This document shows positions 35,690-43,836 of a DNA stretch of 64,000 nt, piece after piece. The stretch is taken from assembly GCA_964588325.1 (NCBI GenBank), contig CAZPOR010000007.1, forward strand, positions 62,001-126,000. The letters run 5' to 3'. The position numbers and the translations under genes are program-made. Numbering within the stretch: position 1 is the stretch's first letter; the number at the start of each line of letters is the position of its first letter. Under the pieces are notes generated by a model. The model was not told the DNA's origin and made no database searches. It saw nothing but the letters and a program-made list of their open reading frames with translations. The DNA comes from Thiovibrio sp964588325 (GTDB taxonomy: Bacteria > Desulfobacterota > Desulfobulbia > Desulfobulbales > Desulfurivibrionaceae).

Positions 35690-35790
35690 AGACTGGAATC
35701 CCGTACTGGTGTGCGGCGCGGACTTCAAACCCGTGATGCTCCACCGCCTGATAAACGGGGAGTTGTGGGTTCGATTCCCACTCCAGTCTC
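35690..35790 (+). tRNA. selC: tRNA-Sec (selenocysteine, anticodon TCA)
   Basis: Long tRNA with the bacterial tRNA-Sec architecture: acceptor AGACTGGA/TCCAGTCT (8 pairs), D-stem CCGTA/TGCGG, anticodon loop CTTCAAA giving TCA, a long variable arm (CTCC-A-CCG pairing with CGG-GGAG), and T-stem GTGGG/CCCAC with loop TTCGATT. Acceptor plus T-stem is 13 pairs, the EF-Tu-excluding SelB feature. The closing anticodon pair is an A-C mismatch, so the arm is CGCGG/CCGTG with a slightly expanded loop. Exact ends are uncertain by a few bases; upstream GGAA may matter. It lies 12 bases after the hdrA stop and about 80 before mvhD, so it is inside the redox operon. Confidence 0.88.
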
Positions 35791-35867
35791 CATGAGTCAT
35801 CGCGCCGAAAAAACGAAATAATAACCACGTGTCCCGTGGTGAAGCTGCTTACATATTGGAGTGCAAC

Positions 35868-36479
35868 ATGTCCCAGACCTACAGCCCCAAGATCCTCGGT
35901 TTTCTTTGCAACTGGTGCTGCTACACCGCCGCCGATTCGGCCGGGGTGGGCCGCTACCAGTACCCCCCCAATCTGCGGGTCATCCGCATGATGTGCACCG
36001 GCCGGCTCGACCCCTCCTTTCCCCTGGAAGGATTGGCGCATGGCGCCGACGGCATCTTCGTGGGCGGCTGCCATCCCGGCGAGTGCCATTACATCGACGG
36101 CAATTACCATGCCCTGGTTTCCGCCTCCCTGGTCCATGAGATGCTGGACAAACTCGGCATCAAGCGTGAGCGTTTCCTGATCGAATGGGCCTCGGCGGCC
36201 GAAGGCCCCAACTTCGTGAAGATCATCACCGCCTTTACCAAAAAAATCAGCGCGCTCGGTCCACTGGGCCAGGCCGAAGGCAAGGACGGCGATAAATTAC
36301 GGCTTCAGCTCGCCGCTGCGGCCGAATCGGCTCGGGGCCGAAAGATCAGAACCGGCCTGATCAACGCCAGCAAAGAGATGATGAAGACCGGTGATTTTTC
36401 GAGAACGGCCATTGCCGGGCTGGTGCATGACAAATGCGATAAGGCCTTGACCGAGTTGCCGGGAGATTCCGCCCCATGA
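35868..36479 (+). CDS. mvhD: MvhD-type hydrogenase/Hdr iron-sulphur subunit
   Basis: 203 residues from MSQTYSPK, with TTGGAG before it; an upstream ATG in frame is not supported. The MvhD/FrhD-type [2Fe-2S] protein passes electrons from a hydrogenase or dehydrogenase to HdrA. The family core is clear: GFLCNWCCYTAADSAGVGRY, with MMCTGRLDPSF and GCHPGECHY. Cysteines are at 14, 17, 18, 43, 68 and 73. Members of this family exist with selenocysteine in this region in some organisms; here all codons are Cys. It overlaps the next gene by four bases (ATGA). C-terminal residues 110-203 form a helical tail longer than in the smallest homologues. Confidence 0.9.
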   Translation: MSQTYSPKILGFLCNWCCYTAADSAGVGRYQYPPNLRVIRMMCTGRLDPSFPLEGLAHGADGIFVGGCHPGECHYIDGNYHALVSASLVHEMLDKLGIKRERFLIEWASAAEGPNFVKIITAFTKKISALGPLGQAEGKDGDKLRLQLAAAAESARGRKIRTGLINASKEMMKTGDFSRTAIAGLVHDKCDKALTELPGDSAP

Positions 36480-39400
36480 ATGATGTGCTGATAACCCTCA
36501 CCATCAACGGGCAACCAGTCAGCGTTTCGAAGAACAGTACGATCATGGAAGCCGCCGCAACGGCCGGCGTGGAGATCCCCCATCTCTGCCACCTCCCCGG
36601 CCGCCCGGATGCAAAGCGCCCCTGTCTTCTTTGCCTGGTGGATGTGGACGACAAGCAAGTCCGCGCCTGCCAAACCCTGGTTCGGGACGGCATGACGGTT
36701 GAAACCGAAAATCCGGCATTACGCGAACATCGCAAAAAGAGGCTGCAGCAACTTGCCTCGGTCCATTACGGCGATTGCAAGGCGCCCTGCAATCTTACCT
36801 GCCCCGGCGGGATCAATGTGCAGGGCTATGTCAATCTCATCGGCCAGGGCCGGTACGAGGCGGCCCTGCGCCTGATCAGGGAACAAAATCCCCTGCCCGG
36901 CATCGTCTGCCGGGTCTGTCCCCGTTTTTGCGAAACCCGCTGCCGGAGGGTGTTACTCGACGAACCCATCGCCATCAATCATCTCAAACGGTTTGTCGTC
37001 GAATATGGCCGGAAGAGCGGGTTGCCGATCGAGCCGGCACCGCTGGCCACCGGGAAAAACGTGGCCGTGATCGGCGGCGGCCCGGCTGGATTGTCCGCCG
37101 CCTGTTTCTTGAGGAAACAGGGCCACAGCGTCACCGTCTTTGAGGCGGAAACGGAACTGGGCGGCATGACCCGTTATGCCATTCCCTCCTTCAAGCTCCC
37201 AAAAAAAGAACTGGCCTTGGAGATTGAGACTATCCTGGCCATGGGGGTGCATGTCCGCACCGGCAAAAAATGGGGGCGGGATTTTGTGCTCCGCGATTTG
37301 CAGGATCAAGGGTTCAAGGCGATTTTCATCGCCATTGGCATGAACCGGCAAAAAGCACTCACCGTGCCGGGAACGGAACCGGTCTTGGACGGCCTTGTCT
37401 TCCTGCGTCAGGTCGCGACCGGGGGTATGCGGGATCTACCTGGCAAGGTTCTGATCGTCGGGGGCAGCAAGGTGGCGGTGGAAGTGGCGCGTTGCGCGAT
37501 CCGCCTCGGCGCGGCCGAGGTCACCGTGATCCATGACCGTTCCCGGACGGAAATGGCCGCCCATCAACGGGATATCGTCGAGGCGGAACAGGAAGGAGTG
37601 AAATTTTTCCTGATGGCCGCCCCCCTTGCCATCCACACGGGGGCGGATGGACGCGTCGAGGTGGAGATGGCCAGAACCGTGCTTTCCGAGCCCGATGGCG
37701 CGGGAAGCCGCAGGCCGGTGCCGGTTGCGGGCTCATGCTTGACCTGGAGCGGGGAGACCGTGATCAATGCCCTGGGGCAGGAGGCGGACGATGGGTTCCG
37801 CAGCCACGGGGAACTGGAAGCACAACTTGCCGTGACGCCCAGGCAAACGATCAAGTCCGATCCCTCCACCATGCGGACCAATCTGCCTGGTATTTACGCG
37901 GGCGGCGAGGTGGTCAGCGGTCCGCGTTCCGTCATACAGGCGGTTGATGCCGGGCGCAGGGCAGCGGAGGCGATTCACCGGCAACTGGGCGGCGAGGCTG
38001 ATCGATTGACCGATGGCCGTTTCAACTTCAGCCGGGGCAAAAAGTTTGAAGAAGTGGACATGCGCAACTTCAACGGCTTTCCGGTGCGCCTGAGCGAACA
38101 GATGCCGGTCCGCTCCCCGGAGCGGCGCATCACCGATTTTGCCGAGGTGGAATTGGGATTCACCGAAGAGATGGCGACGCGGGAAGCAAAGCGCTGTCTG
38201 GCCTGCGGTTGCCTGGGGTTGGCGAAATGCCGCCTGCGGCCGCTCTGCCGGGAGCACAAGGGCGTGAATTCCAGCGCGCCGGAAAAACGGCTCCAGGCGC
38301 CGGAAGACTCGCATCGCTTCATCGCCGTTGACGCGAACCGCTGCGTTGCCTGCTCACGGTGCGAGCGGGTCTGCGAGTTTGAGGCTATTTCCGTTTCCTG
38401 CGAAGAGAAAAACGGGCAATTGGCTGATATCCGTCTGGCCATCGGGAACAATTGCGTCTCCTGCGGGGCCTGCGTCGATGCCTGTCCCACCGGGGCTCTG
38501 ACCAAAAAGCAGCTTATTCTGCCGCTCCTGCCCGGCGAGGCCGAGGAGGTGCGGAGTGTCTGCACTTACTGCGGCACCGGCTGTGAGATCGACCTCCAGG
38601 TCAAGCAAGGGGTGCTCCTTGAGGTCAAGGCCAGACGCGACGCTCCGCCAAACCATGGCGATCTCTGCGTCAAGGGCCGTTTCGGGTTTGATTTTCACCG
38701 TCATCCCGAACGGTTGACCCATCCCCTGGTCCGGGAGCGGTTGGACGAGCCCTTCCGCCGCGCCACCTGGGAAGAGGCTCTTGATTTCGCGGCGCGCCGT
38801 TTCGCCCATATCCGCGAGAACCATGGCCCAGAAGCCCTTGGGGTGCTCTCTTCCTCCCGCTGCGAGAACGAGGTCAACTATCTGGCCCAGAAATTCTGCC
38901 GCCTGGTATTCAAGACCAACTCGGTGGACAACTGCGCCAGGGTCTGCCACGCCCCGTCGGTGAGCGGCCTGCGCATCGCCTTGGGCAGCGGAGCGGCCAC
39001 CAATTCGTTGGCCGACATCGAAGGCGCGGAGGTTATTCTGATCTGCGGCTCCAACACCAGTGAGGCCCATCCGGTGGTGGGCATGAAGGTGCGGCGTGCC
39101 GTGCGCAATGGCGCAAAGCTCATCGTCATCGACCCCAGGCGCACCGAGATGGCGGTCATGGCCGATCTCTGGTTGCGGCTGGTGCCTGGCACCAATGTTC
39201 TGCTCCTGAATTCGTTGCTCCACGCTATCTTGGACGAAAGCTTGGAAAATCAGGATTTCATCGCCGCCCGGACCGAGAACCTGGAGGTGGTACGGGCACA
39301 TGTAGCGGCCTACAGCCCCGAGACCATGACGGACCGGACCGGGGTCGCCCCGAATTTGGTGCGCCAAGCGGCCCGTCTTTACTGCGCCACGCAAAAGGGC

Positions 39401-40582
39401 ATGATCCTCTATGGCCTGGGGGTCACCGAACACCGCAACGGCACCCAGGGCGTCATGGGGCTGGCCAATATCGCGCTCGCCTCCGGCAACGTGGGCCGCC
39501 CCCATGCGGGGATTTGTCCCCTGCGGGGCCAGAACAATGTCCAGGGCTCCTGCGACATGGGCGCCTTGCCTTACGTTTTGCCGGGGTATCAGGATGTGGC
39601 GGATGTTGCGGCCAGGGAGCGGTTGAGCCAGGCCTGGGGCGCGGAGCTGCCGGCCAATCAGGGGCTCACCGAACCGGAGATGTACGAAGCCGCCAGGGAG
39701 GGACGCTTCAAGGGGATGTATTGCATCGGCTACGATCCGCTCCACACCCAGGCCGACCTCAACAAGATCAGAGGCGCCTATGCGGCGATGGAAATGGTGG
39801 TGGTTCAGGACATCTTTCTCACCAAAAGCGCGGAAATGGCCCATGTGGTGCTGCCAGCCGCCTGTTTTTATGAAAAGGACGGAACCTTTACCAATGCCGA
39901 ACGCCGCGTCCGCCGAATCAGGAAGGCGGTGGAGCCGCCCGGCGAGGCCCTGCCCGACTGGGAGATCACCTGCCGGCTGGCCGGGGCCATGGGCTACCCC
40001 ATGCGTTATGACGGCCCGGCCAGAATCATGGAGGAAATCGCCCGCTGCACCCCGATCCTGGGAGGAATCCGCTATGAGCGGCTGGAAGGCGAGGGGCTGA
40101 TTTGGCCCTGCCCGAACCGGGAACACCCCGGCACCACTATTCTTCATCAAGAAAGTTTTACCAGGGGCAAGGGGCGATTTTCCCTGTTGGGCAATGTGGA
40201 AACCCTGGAACGCCCGGATGACCAGTACCCCCTCATCCTGGTCACCGGCCGGAGGCTGACCCATTACAACAACGGTTCCATGACCCGCCGGTGTAGAGGG
40301 CTTGCCGCCCTTGAACCCGAGGAGGTGGTGGAGGTTCATCCGGATGACGCAACGAGGTTCGGGATAGAGGATGGGTGCCGGATCATGGTTGTTTCCCGGC
40401 GCGGCGCCCTGGAAATTCTGGCCCGGGTCACGGAGCGCAGCCGGCCAGGCTCGGTGTTCATGGCCTTCCACCATGATGAACCTCTGGTCAATATCCTGAC
40501 CAGCCCGGGGGTGGATGAGGTTGCCGGAACCCCGGAATACAAGGCGTGCGCTGTGCGGCTTATGCCGGTTACGACTCCGTGA
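36476..40582 (+). CDS. Fusion of 2Fe-2S, GltD-type flavoprotein and formate dehydrogenase alpha
   Basis: 1368 residues with several enzymes in one chain. (1) A plant-type/HydA-like [2Fe-2S] domain, Cys 38, 50, 53, 65. (2) A GltD/NfnB-type module: Cys-rich CKAPCNLTCPGG (101-112) and CRVCPRFCETRC (145-156), FAD loop VIGGGPAGLSAA (about 198-209) and a second dinucleotide site LIVGGSKVAVEVARCA at about 324. (3) Two [4Fe-4S] ferredoxin motifs, CVACSRCERVCE (about 623) and CVSCGACVDACP (about 660). (4) A molybdopterin oxidoreductase of FdhA type with an N-terminal CTYCGTGCEI cluster (about 697) and VDNCARVCHAPSVSG, where Cys824 takes the position that is Sec in E. coli FdhH. It predicts formate oxidation (or CO2 reduction) coupled to NAD(P)H and, through MvhD and HdrA, to low-potential carriers. 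Confidence 0.88.
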   Translation: MNDVLITLTINGQPVSVSKNSTIMEAAATAGVEIPHLCHLPGRPDAKRPCLLCLVDVDDKQVRACQTLVRDGMTVETENPALREHRKKRLQQLASVHYGDCKAPCNLTCPGGINVQGYVNLIGQGRYEAALRLIREQNPLPGIVCRVCPRFCETRCRRVLLDEPIAINHLKRFVVEYGRKSGLPIEPAPLATGKNVAVIGGGPAGLSAACFLRKQGHSVTVFEAETELGGMTRYAIPSFKLPKKELALEIETILAMGVHVRTGKKWGRDFVLRDLQDQGFKAIFIAIGMNRQKALTVPGTEPVLDGLVFLRQVATGGMRDLPGKVLIVGGSKVAVEVARCAIRLGAAEVTVIHDRSRTEMAAHQRDIVEAEQEGVKFFLMAAPLAIHTGADGRVEVEMARTVLSEPDGAGSRRPVPVAGSCLTWSGETVINALGQEADDGFRSHGELEAQLAVTPRQTIKSDPSTMRTNLPGIYAGGEVVSGPRSVIQAVDAGRRAAEAIHRQLGGEADRLTDGRFNFSRGKKFEEVDMRNFNGFPVRLSEQMPVRSPERRITDFAEVELGFTEEMATREAKRCLACGCLGLAKCRLRPLCREHKGVNSSAPEKRLQAPEDSHRFIAVDANRCVACSRCERVCEFEAISVSCEEKNGQLADIRLAIGNNCVSCGACVDACPTGALTKKQLILPLLPGEAEEVRSVCTYCGTGCEIDLQVKQGVLLEVKARRDAPPNHGDLCVKGRFGFDFHRHPERLTHPLVRERLDEPFRRATWEEALDFAARRFAHIRENHGPEALGVLSSSRCENEVNYLAQKFCRLVFKTNSVDNCARVCHAPSVSGLRIALGSGAATNSLADIEGAEVILICGSNTSEAHPVVGMKVRRAVRNGAKLIVIDPRRTEMAVMADLWLRLVPGTNVLLLNSLLHAILDESLENQDFIAARTENLEVVRAHVAAYSPETMTDRTGVAPNLVRQAARLYCATQKGMILYGLGVTEHRNGTQGVMGLANIALASGNVGRPHAGICPLRGQNNVQGSCDMGALPYVLPGYQDVADVAARERLSQAWGAELPANQGLTEPEMYEAAREGRFKGMYCIGYDPLHTQADLNKIRGAYAAMEMVVVQDIFLTKSAEMAHVVLPAACFYEKDGTFTNAERRVRRIRKAVEPPGEALPDWEITCRLAGAMGYPMRYDGPARIMEEIARCTPILGGIRYERLEGEGLIWPCPNREHPGTTILHQESFTRGKGRFSLLGNVETLERPDDQYPLILVTGRRLTHYNNGSMTRRCRGLAALEPEEVVEVHPDDATRFGIEDGCRIMVVSRRGALEILARVTERSRPGSVFMAFHHDEPLVNILTSPGVDEVAGTPEYKACAVRLMPVTTP

Positions 40583-40660
40583 GATAAACGGCGAGGATGT
40601 GGATTCAATTCGGCGACGGCATCCGCCATCGCCTTAACAACACAGAACAAGGAGAAAACC

Positions 40661-41011
40661 ATGCTTGAAGTAACGGAATCAGCGATCACCAACCTCAAGG
40701 ATTATCTGGCAAAAAACAACATCGACTCGGCCATCCGGGTGGTCATGCAGAGCGGCTGCGCCGGGGTGGGGTTGGGCCTTGGATTGGATGAGAAAAAGGA
40801 CTCGGACAAGGTGTTTGCGGAAGGGGGCATCACCTTTCTCGTGGATGGCGGGATGTTCGCCACCACCGGGGCCATCAAGGTCGATTTCATCAAATCCTCC
40901 TCGGGCTGCGGTTGCGGTGGAAGCGGCGGCTTCAGCGTCACCTCGGAAAAGAAATTGGGCGGTGGCGGTTGCGGCGGGGGGTCCTGTTCCACTGGCTCCT
41001 GCGGCTGCTGA
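40661..41011 (+). CDS. HesB-like protein with Cys-rich tail
   Basis: 116 residues related to IscA/HesB Fe-S assembly proteins. The fold is kept (AITNLKDYLAKNN, IRVVMQSGCAGVGL, GGITFLVDGG). Possible ligand cysteines are C33 in QSGC and the CxC at 83-85 (SSGCGCGG). The usual second half is followed by a Gly-rich tail GGGGCGGGSCSTGSCGC with five more cysteines. It resembles the HesB-related group in which some members carry selenocysteine at a conserved Cys site (family known from TIGR01911 as I recall); this one uses Cys. Likely in the same transcript as the GltD-FdhA fusion (gap about 80 bases). Strong site GGAG before the ATG. Confidence 0.75.
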   Translation: MLEVTESAITNLKDYLAKNNIDSAIRVVMQSGCAGVGLGLGLDEKKDSDKVFAEGGITFLVDGGMFATTGAIKVDFIKSSSGCGCGGSGGFSVTSEKKLGGGGCGGGSCSTGSCGC

Positions 41012-41025
41012 AGGGAGGCGAGACC

Positions 41026-41151
41026 ATGAACAAAGAGCCTGTTGAACCGCCGCGCTGTTCCTGCTCTTGTGGCTGCCCGTCCGGCAAATGGGTCTTGTAC
41101 CTCATCGCGTTCGCGGCCATCGGCTTCCTTGCGGCCTATTTCCTGCTGTAA
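41026..41151 (+). CDS. Tiny single-pass membrane protein with Cys-rich N-terminus
   Basis: 41 residues beginning MNKEPVEPPRCSCSCGC, then one transmembrane helix (WVLYLIAFAAIGFLAAYFLL, about 22-41). A GGGAGG site precedes the ATG. It is 14 bases after the HesB-like gene. Family unknown; a cofactor- or metal-carrying membrane anchor would fit, but there is no evidence. Confidence 0.55.
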   Translation: MNKEPVEPPRCSCSCGCPSGKWVLYLIAFAAIGFLAAYFLL

Positions 41152-41180
41152 AGCTGGTTGAGCGATAACGGAGTTCCCCG

Positions 41181-41211
41181 CGCCATCCGCCGGAGACCCG
41201 ACCGGATGGCG
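41181..41211 (+). promoter_or_regulatory. Hairpin upstream of the double-cubane protein gene
   Basis: CGCCATCCG and CGGATGGCG form a perfect 9-base stem with a 13-base loop. No T-run follows, so it may be a processing or attenuation signal rather than a terminator. Confidence 0.45.
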
Positions 41212-41240
41212 TATTCATTGTTCACTTTATGGAGACCGAA

Positions 41241-42533
41241 ATGACCACCGAATTTGAAATCAAGCCCTATCCCGAACTGTGGGCCAGCCTGGACATGGAC
41301 GTGCCTCGTTTCGACAAAGCGCGTCAGATGTTGGGCGAGGCGTACGCAAAAACCTATCTCTCCCAGAAGAACCGCCCAGCGGGCATGGCCTATTTCGACA
41401 ACATGATCGCCGAAATCCACGGCGGCAGGGTCAAGGAGCTGGTGGCGGCCAAGGCCGAGGGCAGACCGGTAATCGGCACCTTCTGCGTCTATATTCCAGA
41501 AGAGATCGTGCTTGCGGCGGGCGGCATCTGCGTGGGTCTCTGCGGCGGCTCCCAAGGCTCGGTGCCGGACGCGGAGAAGACCCTGCCCCGGAACATCTGC
41601 CCCATGGTCAAATCCGCCTTCGGTTTCAAGGTCGGACGCATCTGTCCCTATTTCCAGGCGGTGGATTTCGTCTACGGCGAGACCACCTGCGACGCGAAGA
41701 AAAAAACCTGGGAGATCCTCGACCGGCTGGTGCCCACCTATGTCATGGAGATCCCGCAGCTCAAGAGGGAGCGCGACCTCGTTCTGTGGCGCGAAGAGGT
41801 GAAAGACTTCAAGACCAAGGTGGAGGAAGTGGCGGGCCGCGCCATCAGCGAAGACGATCTGGCTGCCGCCATCCGGGTGATGAACGCCAAACGCAGGGCA
41901 CTCCAGCGGCTTAACCGGCTGCGCCACCAGGACCCGGCGCCGATTTCCGGCAAGGACGGCCTGCTCATCGAACAGATTGCCTTCTACGACGAGCCAGTGC
42001 GCTTTACCGAAAAGGTCAACGCCCTGTGCGACGAGCTGGACGAGCGGGTAAAGAACGGCGTCACCGTCCAAGCCAAGGGCGCGGTGCGGGTGATGGTGGC
42101 AGGCACCCCCATGGCCCTGCCCAACTGGAAAATCCATAACCTGGTGGAGGGTGCGGGCGCGGTGATCGTCAACGAGGAGTCGTGCATCGGCACCCGCTAC
42201 TTCAAGGATCTCATCGACGAAAACGCCGCCACCATGGACACCATGCTCGTGGCGCTCACCGACCGTTACAAGGAGATCGACTGCTCCTGCTTCACCCCCA
42301 ACGACGAGCGGATCACCCAGGTGATCAAGGAGTTCCGTGATTCCAAGGCCCAAGGCATCATCAACTACTCCCTCCAGTTTTGTCATACCTACAATATCGA
42401 GGAAATCCGCATCCGCCAGGCGTGCGAGCGGGAGAACATCCCCTACCTGTTCATCGAATCGGATTATTCCGCCGAGGATATCGGCCAGCTCCAGACCCGG
42501 ATCGAGGCCTTCCTTGAGCAGATCGGGGAGTAA
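41241..42533 (+). CDS. Double-cubane cluster protein (2-hydroxyacyl-CoA dehydratase family)
   Basis: 430 residues from MTTEFEIKPY; this ATG has GGAGACC about six bases upstream, whereas the ATG at 41229 does not. It belongs to the 2-hydroxyacyl-CoA dehydratase/benzoyl-CoA reductase family, in the single-polypeptide group represented by the Carboxydothermus double-cubane protein and E. coli YjiM. Relevant Cys segments are RNICPMVKSAFGFKVGRICP, GETTCDAKKK, NEESCIGTRYF and LQFCHTYN. Such proteins hold an unusual [8Fe-9S] double cubane and reduce small substrates when an ATPase supplies electrons. That ATPase follows after three bases. The physiological substrate is unknown. Confidence 0.87.
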   Translation: MTTEFEIKPYPELWASLDMDVPRFDKARQMLGEAYAKTYLSQKNRPAGMAYFDNMIAEIHGGRVKELVAAKAEGRPVIGTFCVYIPEEIVLAAGGICVGLCGGSQGSVPDAEKTLPRNICPMVKSAFGFKVGRICPYFQAVDFVYGETTCDAKKKTWEILDRLVPTYVMEIPQLKRERDLVLWREEVKDFKTKVEEVAGRAISEDDLAAAIRVMNAKRRALQRLNRLRHQDPAPISGKDGLLIEQIAFYDEPVRFTEKVNALCDELDERVKNGVTVQAKGAVRVMVAGTPMALPNWKIHNLVEGAGAVIVNEESCIGTRYFKDLIDENAATMDTMLVALTDRYKEIDCSCFTPNDERITQVIKEFRDSKAQGIINYSLQFCHTYNIEEIRIRQACERENIPYLFIESDYSAEDIGQLQTRIEAFLEQIGE

Positions 42534-42535
42534 CC

Positions 42536-43282
42536 ATGTATATCGGGGTTGATCTGGGCTCCCGCACCGTCAAGATGGCGGTCTGGGACGGGGAGCGACT
42601 GGTGGAGCATCGCATCGAGCCGTCGGGCTTCGAACCGCATCGCCAGGCGAAGAAGATAATCGGCAGGTACCGCGCCAAAACGGTGGTAGCCACCGGCTAC
42701 GGCAGGCATCTGGCTGCCGAGCATTTCGCCGATGCGGTGATCACCGAGATCAAGGCGCACGCCCGAGGCATTTCCCATGAGTTTCCCGGCTGCGCCACCA
42801 TTGTCGATGTGGGCGGCCAGGATTCCAAGGTGATCAGTCTGGATGCGGCGGGCCGGGTGAGCAATTTCCAGATGAACGACAAATGCGCCGCGGGCACCGG
42901 ACGATTTCTGGAGATCATGGCCGCCTCCCTCGCATACACCCTGGAGGAATTCGGCCTGGCTGCGCTTACCGCCGAGCGGGAGGTGCAGATCAACTCCATG
43001 TGCACGGTCTTCGCCGAATCCGAGGTGATCTCCATGAAGAACCGGGGCATTGCCCGGGAGGAGATCGCCAGAGCCGTCCATTCCTCGGTGGCCGACCGTT
43101 TGGCCGGAATGCTGGCCCGGCTCGGACATGGCGAGGCGGTCGCCTTCTCCGGCGGGGTGGCGCGCAACCCCTGCATGGTGGACCTGCTCGAAAAAAGAAT
43201 GCCGGGCGTGCGGATTCTGGTGCCGGAGCTGCCCGACATCACCGGCGCTCTGGGTGCGGCCCTGCATGGGACAGGGATATGA
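42536..43282 (+). CDS. Activator ATPase of the double-cubane protein (YjiL/HgdC-like)
   Basis: 248 residues of the BadF/HgdC ASKHA family, with the canonical motifs: GVDLGSRTVKMAV, VDVGGQDSKVI, NDKCAAGTGRFLE (C117), NSMCTVFAESEV (C156) and FSGGVARNPCM. The homodimer carries one [4Fe-4S] cluster and uses ATP hydrolysis to push electrons into the double-cubane partner encoded immediately upstream. Its stop codon overlaps the ATG of the following RelE-like ORF. Confidence 0.92.
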   Translation: MYIGVDLGSRTVKMAVWDGERLVEHRIEPSGFEPHRQAKKIIGRYRAKTVVATGYGRHLAAEHFADAVITEIKAHARGISHEFPGCATIVDVGGQDSKVISLDAAGRVSNFQMNDKCAAGTGRFLEIMAASLAYTLEEFGLAALTAEREVQINSMCTVFAESEVISMKNRGIAREEIARAVHSSVADRLAGMLARLGHGEAVAFSGGVARNPCMVDLLEKRMPGVRILVPELPDITGALGAALHGTGI

Positions 43283-43836
43283 GCATGGAAAAGATTCTCT
43301 TGAAGATTCATCAAACCCGGAAGTTTGCCAAACGGCTGGTGGCCATGGCCAAGGCCGGCAAGAACGAACGCATCGTGGCCGAACGGGCACAACGGATCAT
43401 CGCCGATCTGCAAACCAATCCCCTGCACGAGGAGGCTGAATGCAAACGCACCCGCCACGGCGAATTGCGCCTCAATGATTGCCGCAAGTACGATCTTTCC
43501 TGCGGCTTCCGGCTCATCGCCCTGAAGAGGGAAAGGCGGCTGATCTTCTCCTATATCGGCAGCCACGACGACTGCCAGCGCTGGATAGAAAACAACCGGG
43601 ACTATCAGGACGAAATCGAATCCGTGCCCGTGCCCCTGGCGGAAGTGGAAAATCATCTCCAACCGGAACCGTCCCTTGAGGCGGAACCGGGACATGATGC
43701 GCCGGAAAAAGATGAATACGAAGAACAGTTGATGGCAAAAATCGATGAACGATTATTGCGCGAAATCTTCGCAGGGCTCTATAAAAATACCGACGGCCAG
43801 AAAGGCCCTGCCGCGGCCAATGTGGAACCCCTATAA
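43279..43836 (+). CDS. RelE/ParE-like protein with C-terminal tail copied from the cold-shock gene
   Basis: 185 residues. The first 110 residues have RelE/ParE toxin character (RKFAKRLVAMAKAG, RHGELRLNDCRKYDLSCGFR, RRLIFSYIGSHDDCQRWI), a YRLI-like strand and a final SHDDC. No antitoxin is adjacent, so this may be a domesticated fold. Residues about 115-170 are acidic and low-complexity. The last 14 residues DGQKGPAAANVEPL are exactly those of the cold-shock protein at 31931, in the same reading frame, and the DNA match continues into the terminator. Its start overlaps the ATPase stop, so it is co-translated with the double-cubane pair. Confidence 0.6.
   Translation: MSMEKILLKIHQTRKFAKRLVAMAKAGKNERIVAERAQRIIADLQTNPLHEEAECKRTRHGELRLNDCRKYDLSCGFRLIALKRERRLIFSYIGSHDDCQRWIENNRDYQDEIESVPVPLAEVENHLQPEPSLEAEPGHDAPEKDEYEEQLMAKIDERLLREIFAGLYKNTDGQKGPAAANVEPL

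Noticed and set aside
35690..35790. tRNA-Leu or tRNA-Ser as an alternative to tRNA-Sec
   Set aside because: A long variable arm is shared, but the anticodon reads TCA, the acceptor stem has eight pairs and the acceptor plus T-stem total 13 pairs, which fit tRNA-Sec.
38354..40474. Long minus-strand frame opposite the FdhA part of the fusion
   Set aside because: Antisense shadow with low-complexity composition.
36476..41011. Selenocysteine (in-frame TGA) in FdhA, MvhD or the HesB-like gene
   Set aside because: All three frames are continuous; the expected positions are Cys codons.
43279..43836. Toxin-antitoxin module for the RelE-like ORF
   Set aside because: No small antitoxin gene is adjacent on either side; only a RelE-like fold is claimed.
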